Part shown: piece after piece, positions 59,958 to 64,000 of the stretch | Layout: every line of letters begins with the position of its first letter | Numbering within the stretch: the stretch's first letter is position 1 | Source: Rariglobus hedericola | Lineage (GTDB): Bacteria; Verrucomicrobiota; Verrucomicrobiia; Opitutales; Opitutaceae | DNA: 64,000 nucleotides | Assembly (NCBI RefSeq): GCF_007559335.1 | Contig: NZ_VMBG01000002.1 | Location: forward strand, 984,501-1,048,500 | Direction of reading: 5' to 3' | Position numbers and translations under genes: made by a program | Notes under the pieces: model-generated | The model's input: only the letters and a program-made list of their open reading frames with translations | Databases searched by the model: none | What the model was told of the DNA's origin: nothing

Positions 59958-62900
59958 CGGAAGGAAATGATTTTGAATTTGCGGCCGAACTTCAGGTTGG
60001 TGGTTTTGGCGGTCGAGGTGGGAAGGGATTCGAGGCTGACTTCGGGGTTAATCGAGGGATCGACGTAATCAGGGATGCGTTGAACGACGGCTTCGCACCA
60101 TGCGCGGCCCGTGATAACGGGACTGGTTGAGGTGGAGTTAAGGTGGTCGCGAACTTCGCCGTAGGTGCGAACAACGAAGGTGTCGGACCGTGCCGACAGA
60201 TTGTTGCCGATGGCGGAAAGAACGTCCGCCTGGGTGAGATATTGGGGGGCGAAGGCGGCGACGGAGCTGTAGGGAGCCGTAGTGGTGGGAGCACCCGCGA
60301 GGGCACTGCCGGTGGCGAAGGCATTTGGGTAGGTCAATGAGACCAGCGGAGTGTTGAGCGGGTTGGGGGGATTGGGGGCGGTGGCGACGGTGCCATCGTT
60401 GATGGCTTCGGCACCAGTGGGCGTGGCGTCGAGCGCGGCTTGAAGGGTGCCCTTGAGCCGCTTGTCATTTGTCAGAGGGAAGGCGCCATTGTCGGAAAGC
60501 CTGCGGTTTACGAAATCGCCCAGTGAAACGAAGGGGCCGCGGCGGCGGATTTCCTCGACGATATTTTTGGCGAATCGGGCGATCTGTTCATCGCTCAGTC
60601 TGCGATAACCCTGCCATACACTGGCGGTGGAATTTGTCGTGGGTTTAGAGAAACGAGAAAAGACGGCTTTGTTATGAGCTGTGCCGCCTGTATTGGCTCC
60701 CGTCGGATCGTATGAAAGCTGGTTGTTGCCTCCCAAGACCGCCCGCCAAGCCTGTTCCGACGTGGAGTTGATATTCAAACCGCCGGCAATGAGCAGGTGC
60801 GCGGCTGCCTTGTCCGCATCGCGCATCGTGGCGGGAGCAACGGTGGAGTCGCCGTAGAGGACATGGCGTGGATTGGGAAGAACGAGGGGGAGCGCTGTGC
60901 CGGGAGTTATGCTGGCTTCTGCAAGGGTGCCGGTGCCGCGGTTGGGAATGGTCGAGACGAAATATCGATCCCAGAGTGCGCGATTGTTCAGCCAGGACTG
61001 ATCGTAGAAAGCGGTGTAGGTCCCGTCCGCATAGGCAGAGCTGTTTGTGCTGGCCAGGCGCACTACGGATCCGGGCACGCCGGAAAACGGAGTCGCCCCG
61101 ATGCTGTTACCGATCGAGTATGAGGAGGACGCTGCGAACCATCCGAGATTCGCGTGTTGCAGTTGGCCGATGGCGAGGAGTGGCAGGGTCTCCGGGCGAA
61201 ACTCAAAAAGCGTGGAGTCCACCATGGTGGTGCTGCGCAGGCTGTCTCCGGACGAAGTGATTACGAGACTGCCGGTATCGTCGAGATTGATGGGGGGCCA
61301 GGTCGTAACGACGTAGTCCGCGCCCGTGAAATTGGATATGCTGCTGATCTTGGTGTTGGTGGTCGTGAATCCGCGTGGATTATTTTGCGCGATCCAGCGT
61401 GAGTCCGAGTCTTTGAAACGCGCTTTCACATGCATGCGCCAAGCGGGGTTGTCGGCTGGGGAAAGTTGTCCGGGCGACTGGAGCAAACCGCGCCATTTCC
61501 CTATGTCGGCAGGGGTGGGGGCGTCGCTTGCGTTGAGTTGGGTTTGAGCGAGCGGATCGCTGGGGAATCCGAGGTTAGGACCAAACGGAGCGTGGGGATA
61601 AGAGGTCGGAGTGAGCCAGCTCATGACTTGATACCATTGCCGGCTGACCACGTTGCCGCTGGCCGTATAGAAAGGAGTGTTGCCGGTGGGTTTGGCCAAG
61701 CCGGTGGTTACCGCGCCCAAGTAAGCTTGTTGGCTGCCGTTGCCACCCCAGTTAAAATTCGTGCCATATGTCGGGTCCAAGGACGAGAAGTAGGTCACCA
61801 TCGTCGGCTTGCTGACATAGGTGTTACGGGAGCCATTTCCGTTTACGCCTACACGATAGGTGCCGCCTGCAGCCGGAACCGGGGGATTGCCAATGATCAA
61901 AGAGGAGGGCAGGTAGGCGCAGTTCAGCGGGTTGAATTCATTGGTGAGAACCAACGATGAACTAGCCGGTGTGTAGTTGCCTGAACTGTCCAAGGTGAAG
62001 ACAAGGCTTTTGCCCGCGGGGATGCCACCGGTGTTATCGATAATGAATCGGAAGTAAGGATCGCCGCTACCGTTGCCGTATCGGAGATCTTTTACCTCGA
62101 GCACATCGCTGCTGCTCCATGCGAAGTTGGTGGCAACGCTGCCGGCGTGACCCTGGAGTTCAACTTGACTGTATTCAGGACGCTGGATGCCGACCTCGTA
62201 TTTGGCCGGAAGCATGTCGGTGGTATACGGATTCCAAAGCACGACCATCGGGTAGACCCCTAGGGCAATACGTTGTCCATTTGCGTCTCCTTCAGGAGCC
62301 AGATAGCGAAAGCCCAGCAACGCATAAGACATGATGGGGGATATACCCACATTGGTGGGAACAGGACGGCTATACGCCGGGATCTTGGTCATGGTGGGCA
62401 CGCGGGGTGTCAGACCTTGATTGCTCGTCAGATCGCCAATGGGCGCCCAGGTTTGAGCGAACGAGCGGAGCTGACCCCAAGTGGGCAGACCGTATTCATT
62501 GCTGGGGTCGGACGGCGTGCTGGGTTCGGGGGTGAAAAGGAATGCCGTATCGGCGGGGGTGGTCGCTCCTGTCGCAAGCACTGCCGAGAGATCCTTTTTT
62601 AAGCCGCCGGCATAGGTGTCGGAAAGAAGTGAAAGCGACGTGCCAGTGAGATCGTGGAATCGATATTTTACTGCGGTATTAAGCGCGGCCATATTGACAG
62701 GATTGATCAGAAGAAGCTGATTCGTGTTCAGGACTTCCTTTAGCATGTTTGAAGCGGGGTCGTAGGCGCTGCCGATTAAGTCGGCGGTCGTAAAGGCAGC
62801 GGTGCTTCCCGCAGGGTTTTTACCATCAATGAGCTCTATTGCGGTGCGTTGCGTAGAGACAAAAGAAAGAGGGGCCTGCGCTGCGGACGGCTTGGGAAGA

Positions 62901-63679
62901 TTGATTCGTGCTTTGGTGCCCTCGTCACCTATCCACCAAGCATAAGCCCCTACGGCAACATCAGTGGCGCTGCCGCCTGGGACGATATCTTTGGGCACGG
63001 AAACATCTACCAGGGGCGCCACCACGTAATCACGGGAATCGATAACCGAATTAGGGCCCACTAAAATACGTGCGGGGAGATTTTTTACCTTGGCGTCGGT
63101 CGCGAGCGCGGTGCCGCCGCCTAAAACTACGGGATCTGTCGGGGTAAACGTGATGCCGGTGCCTTTGGTGGTAATTTGACCGCTGGTCGCCGCTACGAAG
63201 GTGGTGGTTTCATTGCCGCTCACCAGCCAGTTAAGCAGACGGGCTTGGGAGCCTTTTGTAACATAGGGATCGCCGGTGTTAGCGGCATAATAATTAGCAA
63301 GGTTGGTTTGGATTTCCGTTGGCGTTTCGTCGTATTTGTTGGGATTGCCAAATCCACCCACGGGAACGCCGTTGCCGAAGGCGCCGGTCCAGCGGCCGCT
63401 GGGAGTCGTGTAGGCCGGAGTCGTGGTATCTGCGATGTCTGAGCGTGCCGTGGTGCGTTGGTCGGGGCCGGCGTGTTTTTGGAGTTGGCCGATGGCGATG
63501 TTCAGCGCCATGAGGGCGTTTTGGCGGGCTTGGGCTATGTTTTGGTTGTTGCTTGCGACTTGGGTTTCTACACGGGTCAGCGAGGCAAGGGAAACGAGCA
63601 GCAGCACCAGAAACGCGAGTAGCGTGATCGTGATGATCAGGGCGAAGCCCTTGGAGTGGGTTTTGGCAGATAGCTGCAT
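59933..63679 (-). CDS. Verru_Chthon cassette protein A-like giant prepilin
   Basis: This 1248-residue protein starts with MQLSAKTHSKGFALIITITLL, a prepilin-type leader (cleavage expected after Gly11). A hydrophobic helix runs to about residue 30. Position 5 of the mature protein is Ile rather than the Glu of classical pilins, a minor-pilin or PilX-like feature. The helix continues into VASNNQNIAQARQNALMALNIAIGQLQKHAG, then a very long beta-rich body. Its overall plan and size match Verru_Chthon cassette protein A, known from Verrucomicrobiota gene cassettes that also encode pseudopilins B-D. Those partners are not visible in the window. The downstream partner gene overlaps its 3' end by 25 bp. 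A CGTTTAAACA site lies 139 bp upstream. Confidence 0.82.
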   Translation of the reverse strand: MQLSAKTHSKGFALIITITLLAFLVLLLVSLASLTRVETQVASNNQNIAQARQNALMALNIAIGQLQKHAGPDQRTTARSDIADTTTPAYTTPSGRWTGAFGNGVPVGGFGNPNKYDETPTEIQTNLANYYAANTGDPYVTKGSQARLLNWLVSGNETTTFVAATSGQITTKGTGITFTPTDPVVLGGGTALATDAKVKNLPARILVGPNSVIDSRDYVVAPLVDVSVPKDIVPGGSATDVAVGAYAWWIGDEGTKARINLPKPSAAQAPLSFVSTQRTAIELIDGKNPAGSTAAFTTADLIGSAYDPASNMLKEVLNTNQLLLINPVNMAALNTAVKYRFHDLTGTSLSLLSDTYAGGLKKDLSAVLATGATTPADTAFLFTPEPSTPSDPSNEYGLPTWGQLRSFAQTWAPIGDLTSNQGLTPRVPTMTKIPAYSRPVPTNVGISPIMSYALLGFRYLAPEGDANGQRIALGVYPMVVLWNPYTTDMLPAKYEVGIQRPEYSQVELQGHAGSVATNFAWSSSDVLEVKDLRYGNGSGDPYFRFIIDNTGGIPAGKSLVFTLDSSGNYTPASSSLVLTNEFNPLNCAYLPSSLIIGNPPVPAAGGTYRVGVNGNGSRNTYVSKPTMVTYFSSLDPTYGTNFNWGGNGSQQAYLGAVTTGLAKPTGNTPFYTASGNVVSRQWYQVMSWLTPTSYPHAPFGPNLGFPSDPLAQTQLNASDAPTPADIGKWRGLLQSPGQLSPADNPAWRMHVKARFKDSDSRWIAQNNPRGFTTTNTKISSISNFTGADYVVTTWPPINLDDTGSLVITSSGDSLRSTTMVDSTLFEFRPETLPLLAIGQLQHANLGWFAASSSYSIGNSIGATPFSGVPGSVVRLASTNSSAYADGTYTAFYDQSWLNNRALWDRYFVSTIPNRGTGTLAEASITPGTALPLVLPNPRHVLYGDSTVAPATMRDADKAAAHLLIAGGLNINSTSEQAWRAVLGGNNQLSYDPTGANTGGTAHNKAVFSRFSKPTTNSTASVWQGYRRLSDEQIARFAKNIVEEIRRRGPFVSLGDFVNRRLSDNGAFPLTNDKRLKGTLQAALDATPTGAEAINDGTVATAPNPPNPLNTPLVSLTYPNAFATGSALAGAPTTTAPYSSVAAFAPQYLTQADVLSAIGNNLSARSDTFVVRTYGEVRDHLNSTSTSPVITGRAWCEAVVQRIPDYVDPSINPEVSLESLPTSTAKTTNLKFGRKFKIISFRWLSSNDI

Positions 63680-63817
63680 GGGGAGCGTGCGTAAAGTGGG
63701 GCGGGGTTTCTGGCCAAGGTGTGAACCTGACTAAAAACGGGGTATGGGCAGACACTGTCCTGCGGAGGAGCGGAGTGTCAGGTTATTCTCCGAGGACAAA
63801 AAATTTCTTGAGGGATT

Positions 63818-63827
63818 CGTTTAAACA
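63818..63827. promoter_or_regulatory. Operator-like palindrome CGTTTAAACA
   Basis: GTTTAAAC is a perfect 8-bp palindrome within the site, 139 bp before the Verru_Chthon A-like start. Confidence 0.5.
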
Positions 63828-63829
63828 AT

Positions 63830-63865
63830 CTGCGCAGGCCGGTTGCGGCTGGACGGCCTGCGCAG
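63830..63865. terminator. Perfect 11-bp hairpin
   Basis: CTGCGCAGGCC (63830-63840) pairs exactly with 63855-63865 across a 14-base loop. Read on the minus strand it is followed by ATTGTTT, so it may end a minus-strand gene lying beyond the window. Confidence 0.45.
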
Positions 63866-63961
63866 GTGGGGTGGGGGATGATTCCGGCGTTTGTGGGGTG
63901 ATGAGGTTTTTGGAAACAAGGAGCCGTTTTTGGTGCGTCATAGCTCGCGGCGTTTATTGGA

Positions 63962-63985
63962 ATCGCGGCTTAAAGCCGCGCCTGC
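63962..63985. repeat. REP-like intergenic hairpin
   Basis: CGCGGCTT and AAGCCGCG form a perfect 8-bp stem around one base (63964-63980), followed by CCTGC. It resembles the element at 58017-58040 and may be a dispersed palindromic repeat. Confidence 0.5.
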
Positions 63986-64000
63986 ATTCAGACCTTCGAC

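Larger units (their letters stand above)
63680..64000. promoter_or_regulatory. 321-bp region at right edge
   Basis: It contains the CGTTTAAACA site, a perfect 11-bp hairpin (63830-63840 with 63855-63865), a GACACT/AGTGTC repeat near 63751-63779 and a REP-like hairpin near the edge. No coding region was recognised. Confidence 0.5.

Overview
The window looks like an accessory carbohydrate-use region of a high-GC Verrucomicrobiota bacterium, most likely of the Opitutaceae. The taxonomic call is an inference. It rests on a very large prepilin-like gene of the Verru_Chthon cassette type at the right end, seven PEP-CTERM tailed surface proteins (five with autotransporter-associated beta-strand repeats), a short H-X9-DG pseudopilin, many LacI-family regulators, and few good Shine-Dalgarno sites. 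I saw no tRNA, rRNA, CRISPR array, transposase or phage gene.

Layout. 1-2264: a cut-off TPR-like gene and a leaderless GH28-like beta-helix enzyme, both on the minus strand. 2635-7670 (+): a secreted 13-Asp-box propeller and a cytosolic GH78 alpha-L-rhamnosidase. 7796-17336: two LacI genes, each divergent from a PEP-CTERM gene, flanking an AraC gene that is divergent from a PEP-CTERM / FAD-oxidoreductase / pseudopilin operon. 17333-24479 (-): two GH74-like propellers, an SGNH esterase and a glycosidase of uncertain family. 24668-36058: a third PEP-CTERM/LacI pair, another propeller, a GH35 beta-galactosidase coupled to a Gfo/Idh oxidoreductase, two AraC regulators and a CE4-like deacetylase. 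36080-41770 (+): an operon of a sialidase-like protein, a DapA-family aldolase/lyase, a PEP-CTERM protein and an FGGY kinase. 42015-50305 (-): a second CE4-like gene and two giant GH74-like propellers carrying DNRLRE/CBM96-like inserts. 50460-57870: a fourth PEP-CTERM/LacI pair, a second GH28-like gene and a 917-residue PEP-CTERM protein. 58057-63679 (-): a DUF4380 protein, a small exported protein and the Verru_Chthon A-like protein.

The genes read together as a plant cell-wall programme aimed at xyloglucan, rhamnogalacturonan and galactan side chains. Exported propellers, an esterase and deacetylases would act outside the cytoplasmic membrane. Leaderless GH28-like, GH78, GH35, sialidase-like, DapA-like, Gfo/Idh and kinase proteins would work inside. 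No transporter of any kind was recognised, so uptake must be encoded elsewhere.

The most striking signals are regulatory and modular. (1) A palindrome close to TGTTYRAACA recurs at nine intergenic places, each 75-195 bp before a CAZyme, PEP-CTERM or Verru_Chthon start. (2) Two LacI genes with the same recognition-helix core face PEP-CTERM genes across near-identical TTTACTGTAAA palindromes. (3) Two other LacI genes face PEP-CTERM genes across a different conserved element (20 of 24 bases identical). This 'LacI plus surface beta-helix protein' cassette, repeated four times, is the best candidate for an undescribed system here.
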